A stretch of 64,000 nt of DNA from the NCBI RefSeq assembly GCF_900403705.1, contig NZ_OUNR01000002.1, positions 1 through 64,000 on the forward strand, in the 5' to 3' direction. This DNA comes from Nitrospira lenta. GTDB lineage: Bacteria; Nitrospirota; Nitrospiria; Nitrospirales; Nitrospiraceae. A program made the position numbers and the translations under genes. The notes under the pieces were generated by a model. That model worked only from the letters and a program-made list of their open reading frames with translations. It did no database searches and was not told where the DNA came from. Shown piece by piece: positions 8,550 to 18,398 of the stretch (its first letter is position 1; each line of letters opens with the position of its first letter).

Positions 8550-9239
8550 ATGACAATAAAAGAAAGTTGCTCTTCTTCCCGTTCTACGTTTTTTCTGCTC
8601 ATCCTGGTTCTCTTTCTGCTCGGTTCGTTCTTGCTCCCTTCCTTCGATCTGAGTCCAAGCCAAGCCCGCGCCGCAGGCAAAGGTCAGACGAAGTTCCAGC
8701 GCATATCGACACAGTACATCGCGGCGTTGGGCGATCCAGGTGCGACCTCTGGGAGCGGCGCGCAATCGTGGGGTCTGTGGCCTCTGGACCCGGGTCCTCG
8801 GGGCGTCGAGCTGACCAGCTATAAACGGTTGAAGGATGCAGGGGAAGTTGCCCCGGCGCGCTGGACATTCGACGCCACCGACTGGTGGCTGGAGGAACAC
8901 GGCTTAATCATGGAGCAGCCGACCTTTCCGCTCCCTCCCGGCAAATACATGGTCACGGGCCGCCGCGACGTGACGGCGGTGCTGACCATTCATCCCGCCG
9001 ACAGGAATGGCGACCGGCGCTGGGAACTCGATAAAGGCGCGACGCTCTACGACGTGACGCACCTGGCCTGCCGCTCCGCGCGCTATACACCGGCAGCGAC
9101 TGGTAGTTCGTGCTCGCCGGCAAACGTGCAGAAGACTGCGTTTCCAGTTAAGCCAGGGGGAGCGATGCCTCCGGTCGAGGGCTGCGCGAAACAGGACTAT
9201 GCGGTTCTACTCGTGATCGGCGTGGGCGTGAACGACTAA
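8550..9239 (+). CDS. Secreted protein of unknown function
   Basis: 229 aa. A signal peptide is evident: charged start, then FFLLILVLFLLGSFLL, with probable cleavage after AQARAA near residue 42. The mature part contains GLWPLDPGPRGVEL, PLPPGKYMVTGRRDVTAVLTIH and a C-terminal pair of cysteines (HLACRS, GSSCSPA, EGCAKQD) that may form disulphides in the periplasm. GGAG upstream of ATG 8550 supports the start. No catalytic motif or known domain is recognised. Probably periplasmic. Confidence 0.65.
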   Translation: MTIKESCSSSRSTFFLLILVLFLLGSFLLPSFDLSPSQARAAGKGQTKFQRISTQYIAALGDPGATSGSGAQSWGLWPLDPGPRGVELTSYKRLKDAGEVAPARWTFDATDWWLEEHGLIMEQPTFPLPPGKYMVTGRRDVTAVLTIHPADRNGDRRWELDKGATLYDVTHLACRSARYTPAATGSSCSPANVQKTAFPVKPGGAMPPVEGCAKQDYAVLLVIGVGVND

Positions 9240-9602
9240 ACGCCGGTGACGACGGACGAGACTAAGAAAAAGGTGCCTGAGCCTTCTCCATAACCTTCAT
9301 CTTTCGGCCACTGGAAGCTTCGAAGCTCTGAGGATACAAGAGAATCCGTTTTTCGGAAGCCCGCTCCCCCTTTGCATACTCCTCTTTCATAGCTATCCGG
9401 TCCTACCTTTGCCCGGCCGAGAGGCGACAGAAATAGTCAGAAAGCCAAGGGGTTACAAGAAAAATGTATTGCACCAAGAGGAAAGACTGAGCTGCAAGAG
9501 CAGAGGCCTTCGCGGCCAAGCACTCATTCGGCTTCGCCGCCCCCACTGCCTCAAGACTCTTTCCTAAGAAACCGAGAAGACTCGTAGCGCCCTACATCCT
9601 GC
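9240..9602. other. 363-nt spacer, no gene recognised
   Basis: Upstream region of the hybrid kinase. AAAAAGGTGCCTGAGCC near 9268 resembles the mobile-element end strings seen elsewhere. No convincing promoter or terminator was picked out. Confidence 0.35.
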
Positions 9603-12263
9603 ATGGCAGGACCCCTTCAATCTTTAACCTTGATAGATGCCGATACACTTGTGACTGCTCGTATAAAAAACCCCGGCATCTCCACGGCTCGATTTGTCCG
9701 GCACCTCTGGCTGATCTTGGGATTGTTCGCGGCCCTGGCAGGGCAGTTTGCCCTCTATGTCCAGGTGCAGCATGAGGTCGCCGAAGCGAGTGCCGTGCGT
9801 GAGACAGCCCTCCAGCTTGCGCAGGAATTACGCCAATCCTCCGACGACCTCACGCGAATGGTGCGCACCTATCTGACTACCGGCAACCCGCTCTACAAAA
9901 AACACTTTCAGGAAATTATCGCGATCCGGAATGGGACCAGCCCTCGCCCGGTCGACTATCACCACGTGTATTGGGACATGGTGCAGCTGGATGACCGCCG
10001 CCCGACGCCAATGGGGCCACCGGAAGCGCTTCTAACAAAGCTCGCCGCGGTTGGAGTCACCGACGAGGAACTGGCCAAGCTGAAAGAATCGATGCAGCGC
10101 TCCGACGATCTGACCACCCGTGAGTTTGCCGCGATTGCCATGGTGGAACAGCACTCACCGGTACCGCTCTCGACACGGCTGGCCGCCATCAATCTGGTGC
10201 ACGATGAGACCTATCTCCAGGCCAGAAGCCGGATTATGGCCCCGATCGGTGAGTTTGCGCGCCTGATCGATGCCCGCACACTGAACGCCGTTGAGCGTCA
10301 GCAGGCCCATGCCGATCGAGCCCTGTGGATCTTAATCGGTATCGGCATGCTCCTCGTGGGGGTGCTCTACAATACGCACCGAAGTCTCTATCACATCCTC
10401 GGCACGACGGTAGACCGGCTCTACACGCATATGGACCGACTCGGACAGGGACACTTCACTGAAGCGATCGCTCTCAACCCAGCACAGGTCCCTTCCATTC
10501 TCGGCAGGCTGGCAGAAGCGCAGCGCAACTTAGCCGCACTCGATGGAGAACGCCGGCAGGCAGAGGAGGACCTGCAGCAGCATCAGGCCCGGCTCGAAAC
10601 CCTCGTGGCCACACGCACCGCTGACTTAGAGATCGCGAAACAGGCGGCCGAATCCGCCAGCCTGGCAAAGAGCGCATTTCTCGCTTGCATGAGCCACGAG
10701 ATTCGCACACCGATGAATGCCATCATTGGTATGACCGAACTGCTCCAGGAAACAGCCCTCTCTGAGGAACAGCAAACCTACGTCGACCGCTTCGGCCGCG
10801 CCACGAACGCCCTCTTGAGCCTGATCAACGACATTCTGGACCTGTCAAAAATCGAAGCCGGCCAGATGGAATTGGAATGTATCTCGTTCGATCTGGTCGA
10901 CGTCATCGAATCCGTGGGGGAACTCATGGCGCAACGCGCCTCCTCAAAAGGGCTTGAGCTGATCCTTCACTTGGACCCCCGGCTCCCCCGATATGTGCGC
11001 GGCGATCCGACGCGGCTGCGGCAAATCTTTGTCAACTTAGTCGGTAACGCCGTCAAATTTACCGTGCGAGGCGAGATTGTCTTGCGGGCGGAACCGTCTC
11101 TGTCTGAGTCCGAATGCCTGTCATTTCACGTCACCGACACAGGGATCGGCATTCCCGCCGACAGGGTCGATCACATCTTTGAACGGTTTACACAAGTCGA
11201 TTCCTCGACCACGAGACAATACGGAGGAACGGGATTAGGACTCAGCATATCGAGACACTTAGCCGAATTGATGGCGGGGCGGATATGGGCCACCAGCACG
11301 CTTGGGATCGGTACCACCATCCATCTCACGATTCCCCTACCCCCGGCGCACACGCTCACGGCCGCGGCACCCCATCTCACCATGCCGGTTGAGCGGCGAA
11401 TTTTGATCGTCGACGACAATGACACCAATCGCCTGGCGCTCCGCACGGTGCTGTCTCAGACTGGAGTGATCGTGTCGGAAGCCCGCTCCGGGCCGGAAGC
11501 GCTCACTCAGTTGGAGGACGCGCGGCAGAATGAGACGCTGCCGCACCTCCTCCTCTTAGATTGTTATATGCCGGACATGGACGGATTCGTGGTAGCCGAA
11601 GCGCTGCAAGCGAAGCCGGAACTGGCGGCGATTCCTTCGATCCTGCTGACCTCCGACCTGCGAGCCGGCGACCGGGCTCGCGCCACGCGCGCCGGCATTC
11701 GACGGTTTTTGAACAAGCCCATTCGCCGCTCCGCCCTGCTGAAAACCATCGACACGCTACTGACCGACCCCAGGCCGGAATCCTCCGCGGCCAGCGCCGA
11801 CGTTCCAGCAGCCGCACCGGCGCAGGCGGCGCCCCCCGCGCCACCGCCGGTATCGCCGGCACAGACAACCGGCCGTATCTTGCTGGCAGAAGATATCGAA
11901 GATAATCGCGAGATCGTCAAGCTGTTCCTCAAGTCCACCGGCTATCAGGTAATCAGTGTGGAAAATGGCGCGCTCGCGGTCGAACACTTTCAATCCGCCA
12001 GCGTTGATCTCGTGCTGATGGATATTCAAATGCCCATCATGGATGGGCTCACGGCAACGGCTATCATCCGAGCATGGGAACAGCAGCAGGGCCGCCCGAT
12101 GACACCCATCATCGCCCTGACGGCCAATGCCTTTCAGGAAGATATCACGCAATGTCTGGCGGCCGGATGCTCGGCCCATCTAGCCAAACCGATTAAGAAG
12201 CACGCACTCTTGAGTCTCATTCAAGCCTGCCTGACCTCCGCGCCTTCTCGACAAGCGGCCTAG
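9603..12263 (+). CDS. Hybrid sensor histidine kinase with two receiver domains
   Basis: 886 aa. Membrane helix 1 at about 34-54, a ~185-residue periplasmic sensor region, helix 2 at about 240-258, a HAMP-like stretch and coiled coil (~265-350), HisKA with H365 ([11 protein letters not shown]), HATPase with N481 (GNAVKF), DTGIGIP and [10 protein letters not shown], then receiver 1 with D653 ([13 protein letters not shown]) and receiver 2 with D807 ([13 protein letters not shown]). The receivers are joined by an Ala/Pro linker (~728-755). There is no Hpt domain, so phosphotransfer would need a separate Hpt protein. It stands alone; no partner regulator is adjacent. Signal unknown. Confidence 0.92.
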   Translation: MAGPLQSLTLIDADTLVTARIKNPGISTARFVRHLWLILGLFAALAGQFALYVQVQHEVAEASAVRETALQLAQELRQSSDDLTRMVRTYLTTGNPLYKKHFQEIIAIRNGTSPRPVDYHHVYWDMVQLDDRRPTPMGPPEALLTKLAAVGVTDEELAKLKESMQRSDDLTTREFAAIAMVEQHSPVPLSTRLAAINLVHDETYLQARSRIMAPIGEFARLIDARTLNAVERQQAHADRALWILIGIGMLLVGVLYNTHRSLYHILGTTVDRLYTHMDRLGQGHFTEAIALNPAQVPSILGRLAEAQRNLAALDGERRQAEEDLQQHQARLETLVATRTADLEIAKQAAESASLAKSAFLACMSHEIRTPMNAIIGMTELLQETALSEEQQTYVDRFGRATNALLSLINDILDLSKIEAGQMELECISFDLVDVIESVGELMAQRASSKGLELILHLDPRLPRYVRGDPTRLRQIFVNLVGNAVKFTVRGEIVLRAEPSLSESECLSFHVTDTGIGIPADRVDHIFERFTQVDSSTTRQYGGTGLGLSISRHLAELMAGRIWATSTLGIGTTIHLTIPLPPAHTLTAAAPHLTMPVERRILIVDDNDTNRLALRTVLSQTGVIVSEARSGPEALTQLEDARQNETLPHLLLLDCYMPDMDGFVVAEALQAKPELAAIPSILLTSDLRAGDRARATRAGIRRFLNKPIRRSALLKTIDTLLTDPRPESSAASADVPAAAPAQAAPPAPPPVSPAQTTGRILLAEDIEDNREIVKLFLKSTGYQVISVENGALAVEHFQSASVDLVLMDIQMPIMDGLTATAIIRAWEQQQGRPMTPIIALTANAFQEDITQCLAAGCSAHLAKPIKKHALLSLIQACLTSAPSRQAA

Positions 12264-12409
12264 ACACACCCTTCACTCACACTCCTCCGAGCTTCGATAA
12301 CCAAGTGGGCCCGGCAAGCGTTGCCGCCAACGCCTTACCTTCATTGGGGTAGCAAAGATTTTCCGACTGCGCGTATGATGATCGCGCAAACATCGGAGGA
12401 GTGTCTGCC

Positions 12410-13579
12410 TTGGCAACACAGAACTCAACGCGGACCCTACCATTGCTGAATAGCTCTACCCGCAGCCCTCTATGGCGGCGCGACGCCGCATCGCAATCCT
12501 CTCGATCCGCGACAATGACAGCCTGCAACGACCATTCGCTTCCGCTTCACAAGAAGGCCGTCCGCGCGCTGGCCGTCCACTGGTTGATCCTCTGTTGCCT
12601 GCAGGCCCTCGCGGGCGCCGTCACGACAGGCGTGGCCCACGCCGAGAATGACACCTCCACGGCGGCGGCACCGCGCACCGCGACATGCCAGACGATTGAG
12701 TCGGACGACGCACGATTGAGGTGCTACGACCTGGCAGGCTTAGAGGGCGCCGCGCAAACCACGGATAGCCTTCCGACGCCATCGCTGATGGGGACCCGGT
12801 GGGAACTCGACCCCGGCACACAGCACGATCTGTTTTCGATTCGCCCGCATAAACCGATCTATTTCCTTCCGGCGCGCTATACCTCCGGCGTCAACAATCA
12901 GCCGTCCAGCCCCACCCAAGGAACCGTTCCCCGGTCGCTCGGCTATACCGACACCGAAGTGAAGTTTCAACTGTCCTTCAAGCTTAAAGCGCTGACGCTG
13001 AAGGAACGTTTCGACCTCTGGCTGGGCTATACGCAACTCTCGTTTTTCCAAATGTATAACAAGTCCAAGTCGGCGCCCTTCCGTGAAAGCAACTACGAAC
13101 CTGAAATTATGGGCGTGATCCATACGGACTACGACCTCTTCGGCTTGAAGGGCCGCTTCATCAACCTTGGCATTGTCCACCAATCCAACGGGCGGACGGA
13201 TCCGCTGTCACGAAGCTGGAATCGGGTCTATGCGCAATTCGGATTCGAGCGAGGTGCCTTTGGATTGACCATCAGGCCCTGGCACCGCATCCGGGAAGAC
13301 TGGACCGACAATAACAATCCCGATATCACGGACTACATTGGACGGGGCGATATCCTGGCTACCTACGCCATCGGCGGCCACAATCTTTCACTGTTGCTGC
13401 GCAGCAACCTCAACTTCTGGAACTTTCATGGCGCCACACAGCTGAACTGGAGCTTTCCGCTCTACCACCAGATCAAAGGCTACGTGCAACTCTTCACCGG
13501 ATACGGCGAAAGCCTGATCGATTATAACCACTACCAAACAACGGTTGGCGCAGGAGTCCTGCTCATTGACTGGATGTAG
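12410..13579 (+). CDS. pldA: Outer-membrane phospholipase A1
   Basis: About 389 aa from TTG 12410 (GGAGGAG 9 nt upstream); ATG at 12515 gives a more ordinary signal peptide (ALAVHWLILCCLQALAG, cleavage after VAHA) but lacks a ribosome site, so the start is uncertain. The OMPLA catalytic block is clear: H257-Q-S259 with N271 in VHQSNGRTDPLSRSWN, the same spacing as His142-Ser144-Asn156 of E. coli OMPLA. The N-terminal CQTIESDDARLRCYDLAG is typical of this subfamily. The rest alternates aromatic strands of a 12-strand barrel. It hydrolyses membrane phospholipids at the outer membrane. The C-terminus overlaps a convergent AraC gene by 17 nt. Confidence 0.9.
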   Translation: MATQNSTRTLPLLNSSTRSPLWRRDAASQSSRSATMTACNDHSLPLHKKAVRALAVHWLILCCLQALAGAVTTGVAHAENDTSTAAAPRTATCQTIESDDARLRCYDLAGLEGAAQTTDSLPTPSLMGTRWELDPGTQHDLFSIRPHKPIYFLPARYTSGVNNQPSSPTQGTVPRSLGYTDTEVKFQLSFKLKALTLKERFDLWLGYTQLSFFQMYNKSKSAPFRESNYEPEIMGVIHTDYDLFGLKGRFINLGIVHQSNGRTDPLSRSWNRVYAQFGFERGAFGLTIRPWHRIREDWTDNNNPDITDYIGRGDILATYAIGGHNLSLLLRSNLNFWNFHGATQLNWSFPLYHQIKGYVQLFTGYGESLIDYNHYQTTVGAGVLLIDWM

Positions 13580-14561
13580 GCGAGCGCGAGGCCGCGTCTC
13601 GCAGCCGCTCAATGTCGCGCATGGGAGGCGCGCCGAACGAGCGGCTGTATTCACGGCTGAATTGGGAGGGGCTTTCATATCCGACCTGCAACGCCGCAGT
13701 GGTAGCATCCAGCCGCTCAGCGAACATCAAACGCCGCGCTTCATTCAACCGCAGCCACTTTTGGTACTGCAGCGGACTCATCGCCGTCACGGTTCGGAAG
13801 TGGTGATGAAAGGTCGAGGCGCTCATATTGACTTGATCGGCCAGCGCCTCAATACGAAACGGCTTATTGAAATTGTCTTTCAACCAATAGATGGCCTGCG
13901 CAATCTGCCGGCTCTGAGTGCCCGCCAGCGCCATCTGGCGCAGATGGGCTCCTTGATCGCCCACGAGTAACCGATAGACGATTTCCCGTTGGATGATCGG
14001 TCCGAGGATCGGGATATCCTTCGGCTCATCAAGCAGATCGACCAATCGTTGAAAGGCCGCCAGCAACGGCAGCGTGACGTCGCCGATCGCCATGCCGCGA
14101 CTCGATTGCTGTGCGCGCGGCGGTGGCAAGTTATTGTCCGCCATCAACAGCGCCATCTCCCGTTGATCGATCGTCAGGAGGAGGCTCAGATACGGAGACT
14201 CCCGGCTCGCGTCGAGCACCCGGCATACGACGGGGAGATCCACGGAGGTGATCAAGAACTGACGCGAGTGGTGCACATACGTATCGTCGCCGAGCAGCAC
14301 CTGTTTGACCCCTTGCGCAACCACGCAGATGCTTCGTTCGAACAGATAGGTCATCGGCTGCGTCGGGGCGTCCCGGCGGAAGAGCGACAAACCCGGAATG
14401 GCGGTTGAGAGCCGGTCGCCGGGCTCGGTCCATCGGGCAATGCTCATCTTCAATCCGTCAAGCGCCACGGAAAAGCCGGCACTCGTAATCCCCTGTTCAT
14501 TCAGCCATGCATGCATGGTTTCCACGGACCGAAGGTTACCAGATGGCAGAGGGCGAGACAA
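13563..14561 (-). CDS. AraC-family transcriptional regulator
   Basis: 332 aa from TTG 14561; an ATG at 14516 is an alternative start. An N-terminal AraC_N-type ligand domain (about 25-180, with SICVVAQGVKQVLLGDDTYVH) is followed by the two-helix-turn-helix DNA-binding domain (about 225-320: IEALADQVNMSASTFHHHF and AALQVGYESPSQFSREY). Divergent from the alpha/beta hydrolase at 14721, with 159 nt between them, so it most likely controls that gene (inference from arrangement, common for this subfamily). Convergent with and slightly overlapping pldA. Confidence 0.9.
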   Translation of the reverse strand: MSRPLPSGNLRSVETMHAWLNEQGITSAGFSVALDGLKMSIARWTEPGDRLSTAIPGLSLFRRDAPTQPMTYLFERSICVVAQGVKQVLLGDDTYVHHSRQFLITSVDLPVVCRVLDASRESPYLSLLLTIDQREMALLMADNNLPPPRAQQSSRGMAIGDVTLPLLAAFQRLVDLLDEPKDIPILGPIIQREIVYRLLVGDQGAHLRQMALAGTQSRQIAQAIYWLKDNFNKPFRIEALADQVNMSASTFHHHFRTVTAMSPLQYQKWLRLNEARRLMFAERLDATTAALQVGYESPSQFSREYSRSFGAPPMRDIERLRDAASRSPTSSQ

Positions 14562-14720
14562 GTCGGGCTCTCAACGATTCAGAGTATCAGGCAATAATTG
14601 AGCAGGATCAGTCTAGCGACCCTGCGCTGCCTAAAAGTACAAAGAGTAGACAGCGCGGTCGGCGCTTCAATCTCAGAATCGCTCGCAGAGCGATTGGTGC
14701 ATACCACAGGAGGTGCCTAG

Positions 14721-15692
14721 ATGAGTCGAATGTCGAAGGAGAGAATGGACAAGGCCTTGGAACAACTCAAGACGATTTCTCCAGCGGATCACGCCAAGGT
14801 GAAAGGGCTGGCCAACATTGTGAAGCCCCTCCGCAGCGTGCTGTTTAAAACGCCTGACGATCACGGCATGACCGGCTGGAAGGATCTTGTCATTCCGTCC
14901 GATGACGGCACTCCGTTGGAGGCCTGGTACATCCCAGCCAAAGGCGGCGAGAGCAACAAACTCGTGATCTTCAACCACGCATTGCCGATGTGTCGCGCCG
15001 GATTCCCCGGGCATCTGGGCGAACCCTGGAGCCTGTACGACGCGGTGGAAATCGACTTCGTGCTCCAGTACAAACATCTCACCGATGCGGGCTACAACGT
15101 GCTCACCTATGACATCCGCAATCACGGCAACAGCAGTGCCGCAAACGGCGGCTTGTGCGGCATCGGGAATTGGGAGTGGCGGGATTGCGTCGGGGTGAAA
15201 AAATACGTAGACAACCATCCAGCCCTCTCGACGATGAAGGTCGCGCTCTACAGCCAGTGCATGGGCGGTAACTCCCAATATCATGCCATCCACCGCCGGC
15301 CCGATCTGTTCACCAACGTGCGCTGCATGGTGAGCCCCATGGTCGTCTCCATGGGGGCGATTTACGATGCGTTCTCGGATTTACAGGGCGTGCGGCAGTA
15401 TCAGGAATTAATCGATCTGGAACTGCTCAAGATGGGTGCGTTCGTCGCCGCCGAGATGACCCCGCACCTGTGGGCTGCCAGCGTGAAGATGCCTGTGCTC
15501 ATGGTGCAGGTGCGGAAAGACTCTTGGACGAGAAATCCCGAAGATGCGCAAAAGACGTTCGATCTCCTCGGCAGCAAGGAGAAGGAATTATATTGGATCG
15601 AGAATACGACCAGACGATTCAAAGACGGGTACAACGACTTCGGTCGGCGTCCTGAAACCGTCCTCACCTTCCTCGCGAAATATATGAAGTAG
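14721..15692 (+). CDS. Alpha/beta hydrolase with a cysteine at the nucleophile position
   Basis: 323 aa; AGGAGG 7 nt before ATG 14721. Core features are LVIFNHALP (oxyanion strand), YNVLTYDIRNHGNS and the nucleophile elbow YSQCMGGNS, where C180 replaces the usual serine, as in dienelactone-hydrolase-like enzymes. The acid could lie in VRKDSWTRNPED. The usual C-terminal histidine is not apparent: the corresponding tail reads RRFKDGYNDFGRRPE, so activity may be altered. No signal peptide, hence cytoplasmic. Divergently paired with the AraC regulator. Substrate unknown. Confidence 0.8.
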   Translation: MSRMSKERMDKALEQLKTISPADHAKVKGLANIVKPLRSVLFKTPDDHGMTGWKDLVIPSDDGTPLEAWYIPAKGGESNKLVIFNHALPMCRAGFPGHLGEPWSLYDAVEIDFVLQYKHLTDAGYNVLTYDIRNHGNSSAANGGLCGIGNWEWRDCVGVKKYVDNHPALSTMKVALYSQCMGGNSQYHAIHRRPDLFTNVRCMVSPMVVSMGAIYDAFSDLQGVRQYQELIDLELLKMGAFVAAEMTPHLWAASVKMPVLMVQVRKDSWTRNPEDAQKTFDLLGSKEKELYWIENTTRRFKDGYNDFGRRPETVLTFLAKYMK

Positions 15693-15704
15693 AAGACCGC
15701 CGCA

Positions 15705-15736
15705 CCGGGAGCGTACTAGTAATGGTACGCTCCCGG
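15705..15736. terminator. Perfect 12-bp hairpin after the hydrolase gene
   Basis: CCGGGAGCGTAC, 8-nt loop, GTACGCTCCCGG. No T-run follows on either strand, so it may be a factor-dependent end or mRNA stabiliser between two convergent genes rather than a classical terminator. Confidence 0.5.
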
Positions 15737-15812
15737 CATATGCGGATAACCGGAGTGCGGCGCTCGGACAGTCGAGCACCGAGTCGTCCAGCCATTCCTG
15801 GCACCCCGCCGC

Positions 15813-17021
15813 CTATTGGATCACGTTAAATTCGTAGCGCGCCGCCGTAAGCGCTTCCAGCAATTCGGACGCATGATCGCGGCCGCGCGTTTCCATGGTG
15901 ATATCGATGGCGGCTTCGTTCAGGCTCACGCCATAGTGCGCGCGGTTATACGAGGTCTCCACGATATTGGCGCGCGCCTTGGAAATAACCGCCGTCAGCC
16001 CCTCCAGCGCGCCGGGATAGTCCGGCAGCAGCACGCGCAAGCGCAAGCGCCGTCCATCCCGCACCATCCCCTGCTCGATAATTCTCGCCAGCAAATTGAC
16101 GTCAAGATTGCCGCCGGACACCAACACTGCGATGTTCTTACCGCGATACCCCATTTTATTTTGGAGGACAGCGGCCAGCGCCACGGCGCCCGCCCCTTCC
16201 GCCACGGTTTTCTCGCCCTCCAGCAATATCAAAATCGCTTCCGCGATGTCGGCCTCATCGACGGTCACGATCCGATCGACATACCGGCTCACGAGCGGCA
16301 ATGTGCGCTGGCCAGCCCGCCGAACGGCGATCCCGTCCGCCAACGTCGATTTTGCGGGAAGATCGACCGGGCTCCGGTTCTGCAACGCCGTTTGCATCGA
16401 CGGCAAGCGCGCGGTCTGGACGCCGATCACCTCAATCTGAGCACGGCGCCCTTTGACCGCGCAGCCGATGCCGCCAATCAGCCCGCCCCCTCCGACCGGC
16501 ACGACAATCACGTCCAACTCCGGATTCTGCTGGAGAAGCTCCAACCCGATGGTTCCTTGCCCCGCAATCACGTCATCGTCATCGAAGGGATGGATGAACG
16601 TGGCCCCTCTCTCCACACTCCGCTCGACCGCCGCCTCGCAGGCTTCGTCATAGCTGTCTCCGTGCAGGACGACATCGGCACCATAGCCACGGGTCGCGGA
16701 CAGTTTAATCAGGGGCGTCATCCGCGGCATCCAGATCTGGGCTGGAATATTGCGTTGGGTCGCATGATAGGCCACACCTTGCCCGTGGTTGCCTGCCGAC
16801 GCCGCGATGACTCCCTGCCGACGCTCGGCCTCCGTCATGGTCAAAATGCGATTCAACGCGCCGCGCTCCTTGAACGATCCGGTCATCTGCAGGTTTTCCA
16901 GCTTCAAGAAAATTGCATTCCCCGTCAGCCTGGACAGCATTTTCGAGTGCACCAGCGGAGACTCGTAGATCGACGGTCTGATCCGGACAGCGGCGGCTTC
17001 GATCGATTCAGAATTCACCAT
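15813..17021 (-). CDS. ilvA: Threonine ammonia-lyase (threonine dehydratase)
   Basis: 402 aa from ATG 17021, with AAGGAG 9 nt upstream; a longer frame upstream runs through an RNA terminator and is rejected. PLP lysine K51 in TGSFKERGALN, the phosphate loop and active site SAGNHGQGVAYHA, the glycine loop VGGGGLIGG, and a C-terminal ACT domain (about 325-402: RLRVLLPDYPGALEGLTAVI). The reaction is L-threonine to 2-oxobutanoate and ammonia, the first step to isoleucine; the single ACT domain fits the shorter allosteric class. Cytoplasmic. A terminator hairpin and short upstream peptide (17076-17215) suggest attenuation control. Confidence 0.92.
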   Translation of the reverse strand: MVNSESIEAAAVRIRPSIYESPLVHSKMLSRLTGNAIFLKLENLQMTGSFKERGALNRILTMTEAERRQGVIAASAGNHGQGVAYHATQRNIPAQIWMPRMTPLIKLSATRGYGADVVLHGDSYDEACEAAVERSVERGATFIHPFDDDDVIAGQGTIGLELLQQNPELDVIVVPVGGGGLIGGIGCAVKGRRAQIEVIGVQTARLPSMQTALQNRSPVDLPAKSTLADGIAVRRAGQRTLPLVSRYVDRIVTVDEADIAEAILILLEGEKTVAEGAGAVALAAVLQNKMGYRGKNIAVLVSGGNLDVNLLARIIEQGMVRDGRRLRLRVLLPDYPGALEGLTAVISKARANIVETSYNRAHYGVSLNEAAIDITMETRGRDHASELLEALTAARYEFNVIQ

Positions 17022-17075
17022 GACCCGGCTCTCCTTTTCATATGCATCTCCCTGTTCGTATTGCGCGCAGGCCAT

Positions 17076-17111
17076 AAAAAAGCCCCCGGCGGAATCGAAT
17101 CCGCCAGAGGC
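17076..17111 (-). terminator. Intrinsic terminator in the ilvA leader (attenuator)
   Basis: On the minus strand GCCTCTGGCGGA, loop TTCGAT, TCCGCCGGGGGC, then TTTTTT: a 12-bp stem with two G-U pairs. It lies 55 nt before the ilvA start. TCCGCC inside the upstream leader peptide could instead pair with GGCGGA of the 5' arm, giving a competing antiterminator. Confidence 0.7.
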
Positions 17112-17149
17112 CGTTTGCTGCATCGATATCGCTCTCGGGGCAGACGGGC

Positions 17150-17215
17150 TCAGGCGGAAGCGACGATCATCATCGCCGCCAGGCTCATCCCGATACTCTG
17201 CCGAATGCTGTTCAT
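17150..17215 (-). CDS. Putative ilvA leader peptide
   Basis: 21 codons: M-NSIRQSIGMSLAAMMIVASA and stop. Its last codons contain TCCGCC, complementary to the terminator's 5' arm 40 nt downstream. It holds three Ile, one Leu and one Val codon, with ATG ATG ATC GTC near the end, a modest regulatory run compared with enteric ilv leaders. The ribosome site is weak. Supported mainly by position and by the RNA pairing. Confidence 0.4.
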   Translation of the reverse strand: MNSIRQSIGMSLAAMMIVASA

Positions 17216-17451
17216 CGTGTCACAACCCGCTGCGGTGTACTGCTCGCTACTCGCAATTTATAGCACCCACCATCAGGCGTATCAAGCCAGTTCACGGTAT
17301 GAGCTCTCCCCTCCTAGCCAAATCACCTTCCCAAACGTTTCACTTCCCCAAACGTTCCTCATCCTATTATAATCTCGCGAGCCTCCGTGTTAACACAGTC
17401 CGTGCTCTGGTACGCAGTCACGCGCTTCATGAGACGGACGAAGGAGAACTG

Positions 17452-18243
17452 GTGGCACATCACACGACATTTCCCCGCCTTCTGTCACCATCCTTGGTTG
17501 CCGCGATCGCCGGATTGGCAGCCGTCCTGGGAATCTGCGCGCCCGTGCGGGCTGAACCGCTCACGGTCGGGGCGCCCCCCAGCTTACGGCCAGCTCTCAT
17601 CGAAATTCTGCCGATGTTTGAACGGGAATACGACGCGCCCGTGCAGATCGTCTACACGCCATCGAAAACGCTCGTCCGGGAAATCGAAAATGGCGCTTCG
17701 ATCGATGTCTTGCTGACTGGGGGCGTTGACGAAATCGAGTACTTGCACAAGAAGGGACTGACGCTCAACGGGAAGCCTCGAATCTACGCCAGAACGTCTC
17801 TCGTCCTGGTCATGTCGACGAACTCTTCAGCCGCGTTGCTGTCCCTTGACGATGCCCTGCAAAGCCGAACCACACGCATCGTCCTCGGCGATCCTCACAC
17901 CTCCTCGTTGGGAGAGATCTCCGCGCGGGCGCTGGCAAAAATCAATCCGACGTATAAAACCCATGCCAACATTCTCTATGCCCCGCATAGCGAGGACATC
18001 ATCCAATTGATTCGTACGGGCAAGGCTGATGTGGGTCTGGTCTACCGCGTCGATACCATCAATAGCGGACAGGTGCGCATCAGCGATGGCACCCCCATCG
18101 GATCACAGGTACCGATTCAGTTCGGCCAAGCCGTGGTATCGACCTGTCGCCCCGCGTTACGGCCTGTCGCAGAACGGTTTTCAGATTTCTTGATGACCCC
18201 GCGCATACAAAAACTCCTGGTGAAGTACGGATTCGACCCCTGA
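17452..18243 (+). CDS. Orphan ModA-like periplasmic binding protein
   Basis: 263 aa from GTG 17452, preceded by AAGGAGA at 5 nt. Signal peptide ALVAAIAGLAAVLGICAPVRA then EPLTVGAPPSLRPAL. The domain is of the molybdate/oxyanion type: IVYTPSKTLVREIENGASIDVLL, YARTSLVLVMS, ADVGLVYRVDT, and a C-terminal SDFLMTPRIQKLLVKYGF. It is a close paralogue of the protein at 55238 (same order, ASTSLVLITS, GIVYRTDA). No permease or ATPase is adjacent; a haem-binding periplasmic protein follows after 155 nt. It may scavenge an oxyanion or serve as a sensor (inference). Confidence 0.8.
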   Translation: MAHHTTFPRLLSPSLVAAIAGLAAVLGICAPVRAEPLTVGAPPSLRPALIEILPMFEREYDAPVQIVYTPSKTLVREIENGASIDVLLTGGVDEIEYLHKKGLTLNGKPRIYARTSLVLVMSTNSSAALLSLDDALQSRTTRIVLGDPHTSSLGEISARALAKINPTYKTHANILYAPHSEDIIQLIRTGKADVGLVYRVDTINSGQVRISDGTPIGSQVPIQFGQAVVSTCRPALRPVAERFSDFLMTPRIQKLLVKYGFDP

Positions 18244-18398
18244 GTGAGGTGCCATGTTCCCTGTCGGCCAGAACCATCCGTGCGGCATCCCGGCGTTGAT
18301 AGGCTATGGGCCGATGCACCGCAAAAATTCCACGACGCGGCAATCTGAGGAGTTCTTTACTGCGGCCTAATTCCCGTCTAGAGGAAAGAGAGGGCACG

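Noticed and set aside
17022-17123. Upstream extension of threonine ammonia-lyase to 436 residues
   Set aside because: It would translate through the intrinsic terminator and has no ribosome site, whereas ATG 17021 has AAGGAG.
15816-17372. 518-codon open frame on the plus strand opposite the threonine ammonia-lyase gene
   Set aside because: It is a mirror frame of a well-supported gene: His/Arg/Gln-rich composition, no motif, no ribosome site.
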